64,000 bases of DNA from assembly GCF_022808675.1 (NCBI RefSeq), contig NZ_JAKZKV010000007.1:1-64000 (forward strand), read 5' to 3'. This DNA is from Parabacteroides sp. FAFU027 (GTDB lineage: Bacteria; Bacteroidota; Bacteroidia; Bacteroidales; UBA7332). Made by a program: the position numbers and the translations under genes. The notes below the pieces were generated by a model. The model ran no database searches. It saw only the letters and a program-made list of their open reading frames with translations, and was not told where the DNA came from. Positions 26,795 to 35,953 of the stretch are shown here, piece by piece (the first letter of the stretch is position 1; every line of letters starts with the position of its first letter).

Positions 26795-27268
26795 TTACAC
26801 CACCTCGCAAACCGTAGCATTTACCGCCTGACATAAATCCTGCGGAGAGAGCTTCAATTGCAGGCCGCGCTGTCCGGCACTGATGTAGATAAACGGTTGC
26901 TCCAGCGCATCCTTGTGGAGGTAAATAGGGTACGGCTTTTTCATACCCAAAGGAGAACAGCCGCCACGGATATATCCGGTCAACGGTAAAAGCTCCTTCA
27001 TGGCAACGGTTTCGGCGCTTTTATTACCGGAGACTTTGGCTGCCAGTTTGAGATTAACCTCTGCCGCACCGGGAATGACACAGACAAAAACACCGGATTT
27101 ATCACCACGCAATAGGATGGTTTTATACACCTGTTCGATGGACTGCCCCAATTGCTCTGCAACGTGAATCGCGCTCAGGTCACTTTCGTCCACCTCATAC
27201 GGAACCAGTTCGTAAGCAATTTTCAAACGGTCGAGTATGCGGGCGGCATTGGTCTTCTGTATCTTCAT
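26795..27268 (-). CDS. ybaK: Cys-tRNA(Pro)/Cys-tRNA deacylase YbaK/EbsC family
   Basis: A YbaK-type trans-editing protein that hydrolyses mischarged Cys-tRNA(Pro). 157 residues; landmarks are KTNAARILD at the start, VYKTILLRGDK near 47-57, GAAEVNLKLAAKV near 68-80 and GYIRGGCSPLGMKK near 98-111. Cytosolic, no partner genes needed. It is the second gene of a pair, 9 nt after the DUF695-like gene, and faces the 21-bp array at its 3' end. Confidence 0.92.
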   Translation of the reverse strand: MKIQKTNAARILDRLKIAYELVPYEVDESDLSAIHVAEQLGQSIEQVYKTILLRGDKSGVFVCVIPGAAEVNLKLAAKVSGNKSAETVAMKELLPLTGYIRGGCSPLGMKKPYPIYLHKDALEQPFIYISAGQRGLQLKLSPQDLCQAVNATVCEVV

Positions 27269-27277
27269 GGTAAGAAA

Positions 27278-27730
27278 TTAATCTTCATCGTCATCATCAC
27301 CACCCCAGCTTCTCATCTCTAGCATATCGAGATACTCTTCGCAGTCAGGGTCATTTTCCGTATAAATCTCAATTGGCAACAGGTCAAAGGAAGAGAGTGC
27401 CTCATTCAAGCGCTCTCCAAATACACGAACGGTGCGGCAGATAAAGACCCAGGTCTTCTGCCCACCTCCGGTATAGACGCCGGTCAGGATGGCCAGTTTG
27501 TCCTTTTCCATGGATTTACGCAAAGCCTCTTCCACCTGCTCCATTTGTTCTGAAAGCTCCTCCGACGGCATTCCCTGTCCATCGCCTTCGTATTTCCAGT
27601 AAATCTCGGCTCGCTCTTTGAATTTTCCGGATTTCACAAAATCCATAATATCGTCACGGCCGGTCACGATGACCAGTTTGCCATTCTCATCTTCAGAGAT
27701 AGCGCTAAACCATTTGTCGGTAAGTTTCAT
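27278..27730 (-). CDS. DUF695-like protein, 150 aa
   Basis: Cytosolic, no signal peptide. Starts MKLTDKWFSAISEDENGKLVIV and contains EIYWKYEGDGQGMP and TGGGQKTWVFICRTVRVFGERLNEAL, which fits the DUF695 pattern; the tail is acidic (GGDDDDED). No known activity. Transcribed with ybaK (9-nt gap) and divergent from the nucleoside kinase. Confidence 0.7.
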   Translation of the reverse strand: MKLTDKWFSAISEDENGKLVIVTGRDDIMDFVKSGKFKERAEIYWKYEGDGQGMPSEELSEQMEQVEEALRKSMEKDKLAILTGVYTGGGQKTWVFICRTVRVFGERLNEALSSFDLLPIEIYTENDPDCEEYLDMLEMRSWGGDDDDED

Positions 27731-27842
27731 ATAGGAGTAAATTATTGTTTGATTTAGAAAACCGACAAACCTACGAAATTCTGAGGAAAACCGGCATGGA
27801 ATTCCCTAAATTCATTGCTTTGAGAAAAAAAAGAGGCGACTG

Positions 27843-27874
27843 TTTGTTTTATTTACTCAAAACGGATATATTTC
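27843..27874 (+). promoter_or_regulatory. Promoter of the nucleoside kinase gene
   Basis: TTTG (27843-27846), 20 bp, TATATTTC (27867-27874). It places the transcript start well after the most upstream possible start codon and so supports the ATG at 27916. Confidence 0.6.
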
Positions 27875-27915
27875 GGAGAATAACCTCTATTGTCTCACCA
27901 AAAACACGAACCACC

Positions 27916-29574
27916 ATGTACGATACCGTCAGAATATATTGCAAAAACACGAATGAGTTTCGTGATTTTCCCGTGGGAGTAACCCTGCTTGATATTTACA
28001 ATGAACTGGAGGTTCAAACGCCTTACCTCGTCGTTAGTGCGAAGGTGAATAACCGGGTGGAAGGACTTCGTTTCCGTGTTTTCACCTCAAAAAATGTCGA
28101 ATTCATAGATTTGACCAATTCATCGGGAATGCGCACGTATGTGCGTTCGCTGTGCTTTGTGCTTTATAAGGCGATGGCGGAAATTTTCCCGGGGTCAAAA
28201 CTGCGGATTGAACACCCCATTTCCAAAGGCTATTTCTGTAAAATGGAACTGGGAGCGGATGTTTGTTCGGATAAAGTATCACGGATAAAAAGACGGATGC
28301 AGGAGATTATCGACGAAGACCTTCATTTCCACCGCAAAGAGGCGCAGACCGAAGAGGTCGTCCGTCTGTTTGAACTCAACGACATGATGGACAAGGCTGA
28401 ATTGCTGGCTTCCACGGGGGAGGTTTATTCTTCATACTATCAGCTGGGCGAGCACATCAACTATTTCTATGGCAACCTGGTTCCATCGACCGGATACCTT
28501 TACCTGTTTGACCTGATTTGTTACGAGGACGGTGTGTTGCTTCGAATCCCCAACCGGGATAAACCGACGATTTTGGAGGATATTGTGCCTCAGAAAAAGA
28601 TGCTCGATATATTTCACGAATACAACCGTTTCAATGAAATCCTCGGGTTCAGCGATGTGGCGACGTTGAATCAGGCCAGCAAAAGCGGGGAAGCGACCGA
28701 CATTATCAAGGTTTCGGAGGCGCTTCACGAAAAGAAAATCTCCCACATTGCCGATGAGATTGCCGCTAAAAGCTCCAAGATCATCCTGATTGCAGGCCCT
28801 TCTTCGTCCGGAAAAACGACCTTTACCAAACGACTGAGCATCGAGCTGATGACCAATTTGCTCAAGCCGGTCTCCATTTCCCTGGATAACTATTTTATCG
28901 AACGGGACAAAACGCCGCTGGATGAACATGGGGAGCATGACTTTGAATCCCTCTATGCCCTGGACCTGGAGCTTTTCAATAAAGACCTGAATGATTTGCT
29001 CGAAGGAAAGGAAATCGCCATGCCAACGTTCAGTTTCGAACAGGGCAAACGTCAGTATAAAGGAAATAAACTGCGCCTGCATGAAAATAACATCCTGCTG
29101 ATTGAAGGTATACACGGTCTGAATCCGGAATTGACCCCGCATATCCCCGATGAACTGAAGTACCGGATTTACGTTTCGGCGTTGACCACGATTTCGCTGG
29201 ATGACCATAACTGGATTCCCACAACGGATAACCGTCTGTTACGCCGCATCATCCGCGACTTCAAATACCGCAACTACTCTGCCCGTAACACCATTGCCCG
29301 CTGGCCGAGTGTTCGCCGGGGCGAAGAGAAGTGGATTTTCCCCTTTCAGGAAAATGCCGATGCGATGTTCAATTCGGCTCTGTTATTTGAGTTGGCCGTG
29401 CTGAAACGCTATGTGGAGCCGCTGCTGATGGCTGTGCCGCAAAACTGTGACGAATATTCCGAAGCCACTCGCCTGTTGCGTTTCCTTAGCTATTTCTATC
29501 CGATTTACGACCGGGAAATTCCACCGACATCCCTTATCCGGGAGTTTCTGGGTGGAAGCAGTTTCCGGTATTGA
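27916..29574 (+). CDS. Nucleoside (uridine) kinase with TGS/threonyl-tRNA-synthetase-like N-terminus
   Basis: 552 residues from the ATG at 27916; the longer frame back to 27745 overlaps the promoter and is rejected. The N-terminal ~60 residues resemble a TGS domain (YCKNTNEFRDFPVGVTLLDI). Then comes a threonyl-tRNA-synthetase second-domain-like part (EIFPGSKLRIEHPISKGYFC) and a C-terminal uridine-kinase/PRK-type P-loop kinase with GPSSSGKTT at about 294-302, then SLDNYF and LLIEGIHGLNP. Probably phosphorylates a pyrimidine nucleoside in salvage. The fusion is usual in Bacteroidetes. Confidence 0.9.
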   Translation: MYDTVRIYCKNTNEFRDFPVGVTLLDIYNELEVQTPYLVVSAKVNNRVEGLRFRVFTSKNVEFIDLTNSSGMRTYVRSLCFVLYKAMAEIFPGSKLRIEHPISKGYFCKMELGADVCSDKVSRIKRRMQEIIDEDLHFHRKEAQTEEVVRLFELNDMMDKAELLASTGEVYSSYYQLGEHINYFYGNLVPSTGYLYLFDLICYEDGVLLRIPNRDKPTILEDIVPQKKMLDIFHEYNRFNEILGFSDVATLNQASKSGEATDIIKVSEALHEKKISHIADEIAAKSSKIILIAGPSSSGKTTFTKRLSIELMTNLLKPVSISLDNYFIERDKTPLDEHGEHDFESLYALDLELFNKDLNDLLEGKEIAMPTFSFEQGKRQYKGNKLRLHENNILLIEGIHGLNPELTPHIPDELKYRIYVSALTTISLDDHNWIPTTDNRLLRRIIRDFKYRNYSARNTIARWPSVRRGEEKWIFPFQENADAMFNSALLFELAVLKRYVEPLLMAVPQNCDEYSEATRLLRFLSYFYPIYDREIPPTSLIREFLGGSSFRY

Positions 29575-29590
29575 TACCAGACATATCCCT

Positions 29591-29628
29591 AAAGCCTGTC
29601 GGAGAAATGATCCGGCAGGCTTTCTTTT
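29591..29628 (+). terminator. Rho-independent terminator after the nucleoside kinase
   Basis: AAAGCCTGTCGGA / TCCGGCAGGCTTT arms (29591-29603, 29611-29623) followed by CTTTTT. Confidence 0.85.
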
Positions 29629-29675
29629 TCAGGCAATCTCCACCTTCAGGGCTTCTGCTGTTTTATATTTTCAAC

Positions 29676-29706
29676 TTTTATAAGCGTTGAAAATGTCGTA
29701 CCTTTG
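29676..29706 (+). promoter_or_regulatory. Promoter of rpoN
   Basis: TTTT (29676-29679), 19 bp, TACCTTTG (29699-29706). It overlaps the TTG of the longest possible frame, so the start at 29743 is used. Confidence 0.6.
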
Positions 29707-29742
29707 CATCAATCATGCGCTGAGCCTGACTTTACCCGATTT

Positions 29743-31194
29743 ATGCAAAAACTTCAACTATCACAAAAACTTCAACAAAAGCTTACTCCGCAATTAATCC
29801 AACAGATTAAAATGCTGGAGCTAAACACCATGGAGCTGGAGGAGAAAATCCATCAGGAACTGGAGGAAAATCCGGCTTTAGAAGAGGGTGTTGATTTGGC
29901 TGAAGTTTCTGACACAGATGACTTTGGCAACGAAACTGATGATAACTGGTCGAATGAAGATTTCAGTCTGGGCGATTATATCAACGAAGACGAAATCCCT
30001 TCCTACAAGCTAAATGAAAAGCAAAACCGCGAAGACCGCAGCGAAACTATCTTTGTAGGTGAGCGCGAGACTTTTCACGAGGGGCTTATCCGGCAACTCC
30101 ACTTAAGAGAACTCTCCGAGCTACAAGAAAAAGTGGGTGAATACATCATTGGAAACATTGACCCGGACGGCTATCTGAGACGCGATTTGCGTGCCATCTC
30201 TGACGATTTGCTGTTTCAGGTCGGCATAGATATATCCGACGAAGAGCTACGTCTGATTCTGGATATTATCCAGGACCTTGACCCGGCGGGTGTAGGTGCC
30301 CTGGATTTACGGGAATGTCTTTTGCTTCAGTTGAAACGCAAGAAACAGGAACCGTCTATCGAACTTGCCATCCGCATTGTCACTGATTCGTTTGAGGAAT
30401 TCTCCAAAAAGCATTTTGACAAAATAATCACCCTGTATAAAATCAGCGAAAAAGAGCTTAAAGCGGCCATTGCCGAAATTACCTCTTTGAATCCCAAACC
30501 CGGGAACTCTTCCGGAGAGGAAGGCGAAGCGATCGGAGTAAATCAGATCATCCCTGATTTTATCGTTGAAGCCATTGATGGAGAGCTTTCGATTTACCTG
30601 AATGATAAAAATATTCCTGACCTTCGGGTAAGCCGCGGTTATTCGGATATGTTTCAGGATTTCATGGGTAATAAAGCAAACCAAACCAAGGATAAAAAAG
30701 CGGCGGTACAGTTCGTCAAGCAAAAACTTGATTCCGCCAAATGGTTTATTGATGCACTCAAGCAACGCCAGATGACGCTTTCTTCTACCTTTGAGGCCAT
30801 CGTAGAGTTACAACGTGATTTTTTTCTTACGGGAGATGAAACCGACCTTCGGCCCATGATCTTGAAAGACGTGGCTGAAAAGGTAGGCCTGGACATCTCC
30901 ACGATTTCCCGGGTGAGCAGCAGCAAATATGTACAGACCAATTTCGGGGTTTACCCGCTGAAGTTTTTCTTTTCTGACAGTATGCAGACTGAATCGGGTG
31001 AAGAAGTTTCAACACGCGAAATCAAGAAGATCCTCAAGGATGCTATTGAGGCTGAAGATAAGCGCTCCCCGCTACCCGATGAAAAGTTGTGCGAAATCCT
31101 CAACGAAAAAGGGTACATCATCGCCCGGCGCACAGTAGCTAAATACCGGGAGCAATTAGGCATGCCGGTAGCACGCTTACGTAAAGAAGTTTAA
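29743..31194 (+). CDS. rpoN: RNA polymerase sigma-54 factor RpoN
   Basis: 483 residues from the ATG at 29743. Region I is the Gln/Leu-rich LQLSQKLQQKLTPQLIQQIKML start that contacts activators, followed by the acidic region II (about 55-110) and core-binding and helix-turn-helix domains. The RpoN box reads ARRTVAKYRE close to the C-terminus, where it recognises the -24 element. No bEBP activator gene lies in the window. rbfA follows 45 nt downstream in the same direction. Confidence 0.96.
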   Translation: MQKLQLSQKLQQKLTPQLIQQIKMLELNTMELEEKIHQELEENPALEEGVDLAEVSDTDDFGNETDDNWSNEDFSLGDYINEDEIPSYKLNEKQNREDRSETIFVGERETFHEGLIRQLHLRELSELQEKVGEYIIGNIDPDGYLRRDLRAISDDLLFQVGIDISDEELRLILDIIQDLDPAGVGALDLRECLLLQLKRKKQEPSIELAIRIVTDSFEEFSKKHFDKIITLYKISEKELKAAIAEITSLNPKPGNSSGEEGEAIGVNQIIPDFIVEAIDGELSIYLNDKNIPDLRVSRGYSDMFQDFMGNKANQTKDKKAAVQFVKQKLDSAKWFIDALKQRQMTLSSTFEAIVELQRDFFLTGDETDLRPMILKDVAEKVGLDISTISRVSSSKYVQTNFGVYPLKFFFSDSMQTESGEEVSTREIKKILKDAIEAEDKRSPLPDEKLCEILNEKGYIIARRTVAKYREQLGMPVARLRKEV

Positions 31195-31239
31195 TTAATA
31201 TCAGCTCCTCTTTTTTCAGGAGCAAACCAGTTTATATAA

Positions 31240-31575
31240 ATGGAAACAACAAGACAAAGTAAAATCAATCGCCTGTTACAAAAAGAATTGAGCGATATAT
31301 TCCTTCAACAAGCCCGTGCCATGCAAGGTATCCTGATTACCGTGAGCACCGTGCGCGTATCTCCTGACCTGGGAATTGCCAAAGTATATCTCAGCGTTTT
31401 CCCATCGGCAAAAGGCCCGGAGCTGATTAAAGCTATTCAGGCTAATGTGAAGCAGATTCGTTTCGATTTGGGCAAACGTGTACGTCACCAGCTTCGCGTG
31501 ATTCCTGAGTTGTCATTCTATATAGATGACTCGCTGGACTACATCGAGAATATCGACAACCTGCTTAAGAAATAA
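31240..31575 (+). CDS. rbfA: Ribosome-binding factor A
   Basis: 111 residues with the KH-like fold pattern: TTRQSKINRLLQKELSDIF, then VSTVRVSPDLGIAKVYLSVFP, then RFDLGKRVRHQLRVIPELSFYIDDSLDYIENID. It helps 30S maturation at the 16S rRNA 5' end. Cytosolic. It would normally be followed closely by the FtsX/LolE-type permease gene; here a MITE-like element separates them. Confidence 0.95.
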   Translation: METTRQSKINRLLQKELSDIFLQQARAMQGILITVSTVRVSPDLGIAKVYLSVFPSAKGPELIKAIQANVKQIRFDLGKRVRHQLRVIPELSFYIDDSLDYIENIDNLLKK

Positions 31576-31597
31576 AGCATTTTCCCATCCGGACTTA

Positions 31598-31790
31598 GAG
31601 CCTGTTTAAATTTTACCGAAACATCTTATAAAGCAGGCTTATCGTCTTTCTTTGCTCCTTTTTTAGTCTATTCCGTGCATATTTTTCACTTTTCGCCCTT
31701 GATTTAGCCCGCTAAATCTGCGGGAGAAAAGCAAAAAATCTACTTTGTAATAGCCCTAAAAAAGTCGAGCAATAAAATTAAAACAGGCTC
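31598..31790. mobile_element. MITE-like element, copy B, with TTA target duplication
   Basis: Left end GAGCCTGTTTAAATTTTA, right end TAAAATTAAAACAGGCTC, flanked by TTA on both sides (31595-31597, 31791-31793). The interior contains the perfect palindrome GATTTAGCCCGCTAAATC. The reverse complement aligns along its full length with copy A (21440-21633). It interrupts the rbfA-permease interval. Confidence 0.8.
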
Positions 31791-31843
31791 TTAACCCACA
31801 AACTGGCAATTCATCCCCAGGATGACATAAAGAAAACTACACC

Positions 31844-33085
31844 ATGAGTCTTTCCGGTAAAATCGCATTTCGATATCTTTTTTCGAAAAAGTCCCACAGT
31901 GCCATCAATGTCATTTCGATGGTATCGGTCAGTGGTGTAGCCATCGCTACAATGGCACTGGTCTGTACTTTATCGGTTTTCAATGGATTCCAGAATCTGG
32001 TTGCATCTCTTTTTTGCTCCTTTGACCCCGAACTAAAGGTCTCTGTTGTTGAAGGAAAAACATTCAATGCAAATAATGAAAAAATCAATGCATTGAGAAA
32101 GATGCCCGAGATAGCTGTCTTCTCTGAGATTGTGGAAGACAACGCTTTAGTTCGCTACAAGGACCGTCAGGTAACTGCAACCCTGATGGGGGTTTCGGAT
32201 AATTTCTCAAAGCTAACCCACATTGATAGTATCCTGTATGATGGGAAATTTGTATTGGCTGATAGCCTGGTGAGTTATGCGACCGTTGGCGCCGGATTAT
32301 CCCTGTCGCTTGGAGTGGGGGCTAACTTTGTGGAGCCGCTTGAAATTTACGCTCCGAAAAGGGAAGGTAAAGTCAGCATGGCTAATCCGGCATCCGCATT
32401 TAATACAGACTACGCCTATGTCACTGCAATATTTAGTGTCAATCAGGCGAAATACGATGAGTCAACTATCATCGTTCCGATCAGTCTGGCCAGAAAGCTT
32501 TTCCAATATACCAATGAGGTAACCTCAATTGAGTTAAAACTGAAGCCAAACACAGATATTGACGATGTTAAGTCGAAAATAGCCAGGGCTCTGGGGCCTC
32601 AGTTTAAAGTTGCAGACCGGTACGAACAACAGGAAGAGGCTTTCAAAATGATGAAAATCGAAAAATGGATGACCTTCCTGATCCTTTGTTTCGTCCTGAT
32701 GATTGCGACATTTAATATCATCGGTTCGCTGTCTATGCTGATTATCGAGAAGAAGGCTGATATTGCAACACTACGTAGCCTGGGTGCGGACAATCAGCTT
32801 ATTTCACGGATCTTCTTATTTGAAGGGTGGATGATCTCCGCAATTGGAGCAATAGTCGGTATTGTACTAGGACTTCTTCTATGTGTCGCTCAGGAAAGTT
32901 TCGGATTATTACGAATGGGAGGCAATATGGGAGCATTTGTAGTGGATACCTATCCGGTAAAAGTGGTCTGTACAGACCTGATGACCATATTAGGAGTGGT
33001 ATTTACGATTGGGTTCCTGTCTGCCTGGTATCCGGTAAAATCGCTGAAGAATAAATATCTGAGCGAAACCAGACAAAATAACTGA
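31844..33085 (+). CDS. FtsX/LolC-LolE family permease, 413 aa
   Basis: An inner-membrane ABC permease of the FtsX superfamily: one N-terminal membrane segment (about 20-45), a long periplasmic MacB-PCD-like domain, then three C-terminal segments (about 280-305, 325-350, 375-400). The motif IIEKKADIATLRSLGAD after the second segment is typical. Possibly lipoprotein release or another mechano-transmission task; its ATPase is not next to it. A terminator shared with the convergent acyltransferase gene follows at once. Confidence 0.85.
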   Translation: MSLSGKIAFRYLFSKKSHSAINVISMVSVSGVAIATMALVCTLSVFNGFQNLVASLFCSFDPELKVSVVEGKTFNANNEKINALRKMPEIAVFSEIVEDNALVRYKDRQVTATLMGVSDNFSKLTHIDSILYDGKFVLADSLVSYATVGAGLSLSLGVGANFVEPLEIYAPKREGKVSMANPASAFNTDYAYVTAIFSVNQAKYDESTIIVPISLARKLFQYTNEVTSIELKLKPNTDIDDVKSKIARALGPQFKVADRYEQQEEAFKMMKIEKWMTFLILCFVLMIATFNIIGSLSMLIIEKKADIATLRSLGADNQLISRIFLFEGWMISAIGAIVGIVLGLLLCVAQESFGLLRMGGNMGAFVVDTYPVKVVCTDLMTILGVVFTIGFLSAWYPVKSLKNKYLSETRQNN

Positions 33086-33086
33086 T

Positions 33087-33126
33087 AAAAAAGGGTGAGT
33101 GGAAAATTTTCCATTCACCCTTTTTT
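33087..33126. terminator. Bidirectional terminator
   Basis: AAAAAAGGGTGAGTGGAAAA pairs with the mirrored right half (one mismatch) and has A and T runs on its two sides. It overlaps the 3' end of the acyltransferase gene. Confidence 0.85.
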
Positions 33127-33945
33127 ACTCAGTGCATAAGTCCTGGCTTTCAGGAAAGCAGCCAGCTCCTCTACTTTTGCATATTGTTTCTGCTCTTCCC
33201 AGGAAATTGGATCACCGATTGTTACTTTTATTGTTTTCCCTCTTTTATTGAAAACTTCGTAAGGCATACGCATGCTTCGGAGTTGCCAGTTGACCCGGCC
33301 GAGAAAGTTAAAGAAGCAGGAGTTCTTTCCATGAAAGAAAATAGGTATAACCGGTGCCTTTGCCGCTTGAATAAGACGTATTACAGTTGGCTGCCAGTCA
33401 CGATCAGTAAGTTGAAACCAGTTGGGTTTATGAAAGTTGGAAACTGCTCCTGCCGGGAAAAAACCCATAGGATGCCCCTCTTTCATGTGCCGAATTGTTT
33501 CTTTAAGTTTTAGAGCATTATCATTAGAACCTGAACTTTTAGCCGTTGCAGGTTGAACACCGACAAAATTATCAGCCATGGTTCTGACATTCATCAGAAT
33601 GGAGTTTACCATGAATTTATAATCAGGGCGACGTCTAACCATGATGTCGATCATAATAACACCGTCTAATCCACCATAAGGGTGGTTAGAAACAGTTATG
33701 AAAGTCCCCTCTGGTAAATTAGATAACTGTTCTTCATTTTCAATTTCATAAGATACTCCCACGTCTTTAAGTAAAGAAGCGGCAAACTCTGCCCCTCTCA
33801 AATGTATAGAGTTTTCATATACCCGGTTTACCCGATGTATTGACAACAACCTGACAAGACACCGTCCTAAACGTAACCCTTTTTTACCCCTTAACAGCGG
33901 TGACATTATTGCGAAATCTTTTTGGTCAAGAACTACCCTGCGCAT
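33115..33945 (-). CDS. Lysophospholipid acyltransferase-like protein
   Basis: 276 residues of the PlsC/hemolysin-type acyltransferase group. Block I is SNHPYGGLDG (H88 and D94), block III-like GFFPAGAVS near 157-165, then APVIPIFFHG. There is no membrane segment, but basic patches suggest peripheral membrane binding. It probably adds an acyl chain to a lyso- or amine-type lipid. It is last in the lipid cluster and its start overlaps the stop of the upstream gene by one base, so translation is coupled. Confidence 0.85.
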   Translation of the reverse strand: MRRVVLDQKDFAIMSPLLRGKKGLRLGRCLVRLLSIHRVNRVYENSIHLRGAEFAASLLKDVGVSYEIENEEQLSNLPEGTFITVSNHPYGGLDGVIMIDIMVRRRPDYKFMVNSILMNVRTMADNFVGVQPATAKSSGSNDNALKLKETIRHMKEGHPMGFFPAGAVSNFHKPNWFQLTDRDWQPTVIRLIQAAKAPVIPIFFHGKNSCFFNFLGRVNWQLRSMRMPYEVFNKRGKTIKVTIGDPISWEEQKQYAKVEELAAFLKARTYALSKKG

Positions 33946-34949
33946 TATTTCGAATTAATTTTCATAAGAACAACACCAATACCGATCCAGATCATTTCCC
34001 GGATACGTGTAACGAGACTTACATAAATACCCAAACCACCTACCGGGCCTACAAGAGGCGCTATTTTCATCAACTTTAAAGCTCCGGTATATCCGAACTC
34101 CCTTGGACCCAATTGCATTGGGAAAAAGAAAAGAATATTGGCCAGTAATGTTGTGAGAGCAACCATTACAAACGCTTGCATGTAGGTCACATCAATACCA
34201 ATTGCATGAATGATGAAATAGACTTCAAGGCTATTCACCATTCTACCGAGGAATTCTAGGCCTAACGTATAATAAAACGTCTTCCTGCGGTTAAGGTACA
34301 GATCTGATATCTGAGTATCAATTTCAATCAACTCTGCCTCTTTTTTCTCATAAAAAGCTGCAGCCTTCTTTTTGAAAAACGGTTGTTTTTTGAGGAAAGC
34401 AAAAAACTTCAATAACAATCCTCTTTTATATCCTTTGAAAAACAGGAATGTCAGACCAACGAAGAAGATAAATATAACCGTTAGCACAATCGACAAATCG
34501 TGGGAAACGGTAATAAAGAATGCAATAACCAGGATAGAGGTCAACCAAAAGAAAAAGTGGGCCATCACATGCATCATGGTATAAAGCACCACTGAGGAAG
34601 TCGCTTTATGCCCTCCTACTATCTTCTGTAGTTCTAAAGCCCTATATGGCATCCCCCCCATCATACCGGCCGGAGTAGAATAATTAAGGGCAAAACCGGT
34701 AATAGTCAGTTGAAGAGACTTCAGATAAGAGACTTTGCCATTATGCTTTTCGTCGTTGATGATCAGATGAAACGCTTTGGCATTTATCAGATAGACCACC
34801 AGCCAGATACCGATAATCGGGAAAAACCACCACCCTGTTTTCAGGATATTCTCAACAATAGTATCAAAACCTATCTTCCATACAATTAACACAATGGCTA
34901 CAACAGCGATGAGAAAGAAGATATTCTTGGTGATTTTACCTTTTGTCAT
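33945..34949 (-). CDS. Lysylphosphatidylglycerol-synthase-type membrane protein (flippase-like, UPF0104)
   Basis: 334 residues with about 7-8 membrane segments, starting MTKGKITKNIFFLIAVVAIV. Only the membrane (flippase) half of MprF-type proteins is present; there is no aminoacyltransferase domain. GMMGGMPYRALELQ near residue 90 and MQLGPREFGYTGAL near 275 are typical landmarks. Likely moves or scans a lipid made by the neighbouring enzymes. It overlaps the CDP-alcohol phosphotransferase gene by 14 nt and the acyltransferase by 1 nt. Confidence 0.85.
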   Translation of the reverse strand: MTKGKITKNIFFLIAVVAIVLIVWKIGFDTIVENILKTGWWFFPIIGIWLVVYLINAKAFHLIINDEKHNGKVSYLKSLQLTITGFALNYSTPAGMMGGMPYRALELQKIVGGHKATSSVVLYTMMHVMAHFFFWLTSILVIAFFITVSHDLSIVLTVIFIFFVGLTFLFFKGYKRGLLLKFFAFLKKQPFFKKKAAAFYEKKEAELIEIDTQISDLYLNRRKTFYYTLGLEFLGRMVNSLEVYFIIHAIGIDVTYMQAFVMVALTTLLANILFFFPMQLGPREFGYTGALKLMKIAPLVGPVGGLGIYVSLVTRIREMIWIGIGVVLMKINSK

Positions 34950-35871
34950 ATTTTCCGGCTAAAATGTTTTCATTAATAGTTTTACAAACTTGCTCATATC
35001 TCTTCAATCCGGTAAGTAAAGCCAGATTCAACGCCACAATCTCAAAAATAAAGTAGTACCATGGATGACCGATTAAAGTAAATCCGAATAAGAAAAGAGA
35101 ACGAGTATTAAAAGATAACGAGTGCATCCAAAAGATGATTCCGGTTGATTCGGTACGAAAACCGCTTTTTAATTCTTCTGAAATGTTATTGTTGTATCTG
35201 GATGCGATAGTTTTTCGCATTTTCTGAATTTCGGGAGTAAGCTTTTCCTGTCCGCGGGTATAAAAGCGATAAAAGAATTTGAATAATTTTTCCCAGAAAT
35301 CATTTTTCCAGGAAAGGGCAAGATATTTTTGTTGTAAAGTTTCGGCATCATCCAGTTCACTACCGGCTGTCCCCTTCAGGAAAAAGAGGTGGATATTCTT
35401 AAAATAATCAGCGATAGCAGCCTGACGGGAATGAGAATAACCAGAGAAAATAGCTAATGCAAAGATATATACCGGAGCTCCTTCATTCATGGTACGCAAA
35501 CATATCGCGATATAAATAGTTGCAAACCAAAGATCACCGGCAAATCCATCAAGAATTCTACCGATTTTCGATTTAATCCCAGTAAGTCGGGCCAATTGGC
35601 CATCAACACAGTCGAGTGTATTAGCTAAAATCAGGAGAAGGATACCCGTAATATTTGTCCAGATATCATCAAAGTAAAAGCGGGTACCAGCGGCAATCCC
35701 AACAAAAATGGACAAAACGGTGACCATATTGGGTGTTGCCGGAGTATGACGAAGTAATAGAGCGATCTGAAAAGCGACCGGACGATAAAAGTAACGGTCA
35801 AGGAAATTCTCAATTTCCAGAGATTTTAGAGAGGATTCGAGTGTTATTTTTTCAGTTGAATTTTGAGCCAT
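34936..35871 (-). CDS. CDP-alcohol phosphatidyltransferase family protein
   Basis: A membrane enzyme that transfers a phospho-alcohol from a CDP-linked donor. The signature is D87 C V D90 G Q L A R95, eight residues, G104 R I L D108. The final Asp of the usual D-x3-D end falls one position late (D108 G F A G D113), a variation worth noting. A long soluble insert (about 150-230) is unusual for the smallest family members. 311 residues. A separate TACCTTTG box lies at 35911-35918, so this and the next two genes may have their own promoter. Confidence 0.88.
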   Translation of the reverse strand: MAQNSTEKITLESSLKSLEIENFLDRYFYRPVAFQIALLLRHTPATPNMVTVLSIFVGIAAGTRFYFDDIWTNITGILLLILANTLDCVDGQLARLTGIKSKIGRILDGFAGDLWFATIYIAICLRTMNEGAPVYIFALAIFSGYSHSRQAAIADYFKNIHLFFLKGTAGSELDDAETLQQKYLALSWKNDFWEKLFKFFYRFYTRGQEKLTPEIQKMRKTIASRYNNNISEELKSGFRTESTGIIFWMHSLSFNTRSLFLFGFTLIGHPWYYFIFEIVALNLALLTGLKRYEQVCKTINENILAGKYDKR

Positions 35872-35910
35872 TGTGGTTGTAATGTTTAGACATAGTCTTC
35901 ATAATGGCCG

Positions 35911-35918
35911 CAAAGGTA
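35911..35918 (-). promoter_or_regulatory. -7 box upstream of the CDP-alcohol phosphotransferase gene
   Basis: TACCTTTG on the minus strand, 40 bases before the ATG; the -33 element is not obvious. Confidence 0.45.
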
Positions 35919-35953
35919 GTCAAATTAAGCTATTTTTCGATTCCTCAGATATG

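Noticed and set aside
27745-27915. 57-residue N-terminal extension of the nucleoside kinase
   Set aside because: It covers the promoter and lacks the TGS-domain start; the ATG at 27916 fits the family.
28432-29208. 258-aa minus-strand open frame opposite the nucleoside kinase
   Set aside because: Antisense shadow of a well-supported kinase gene with no domain of its own.
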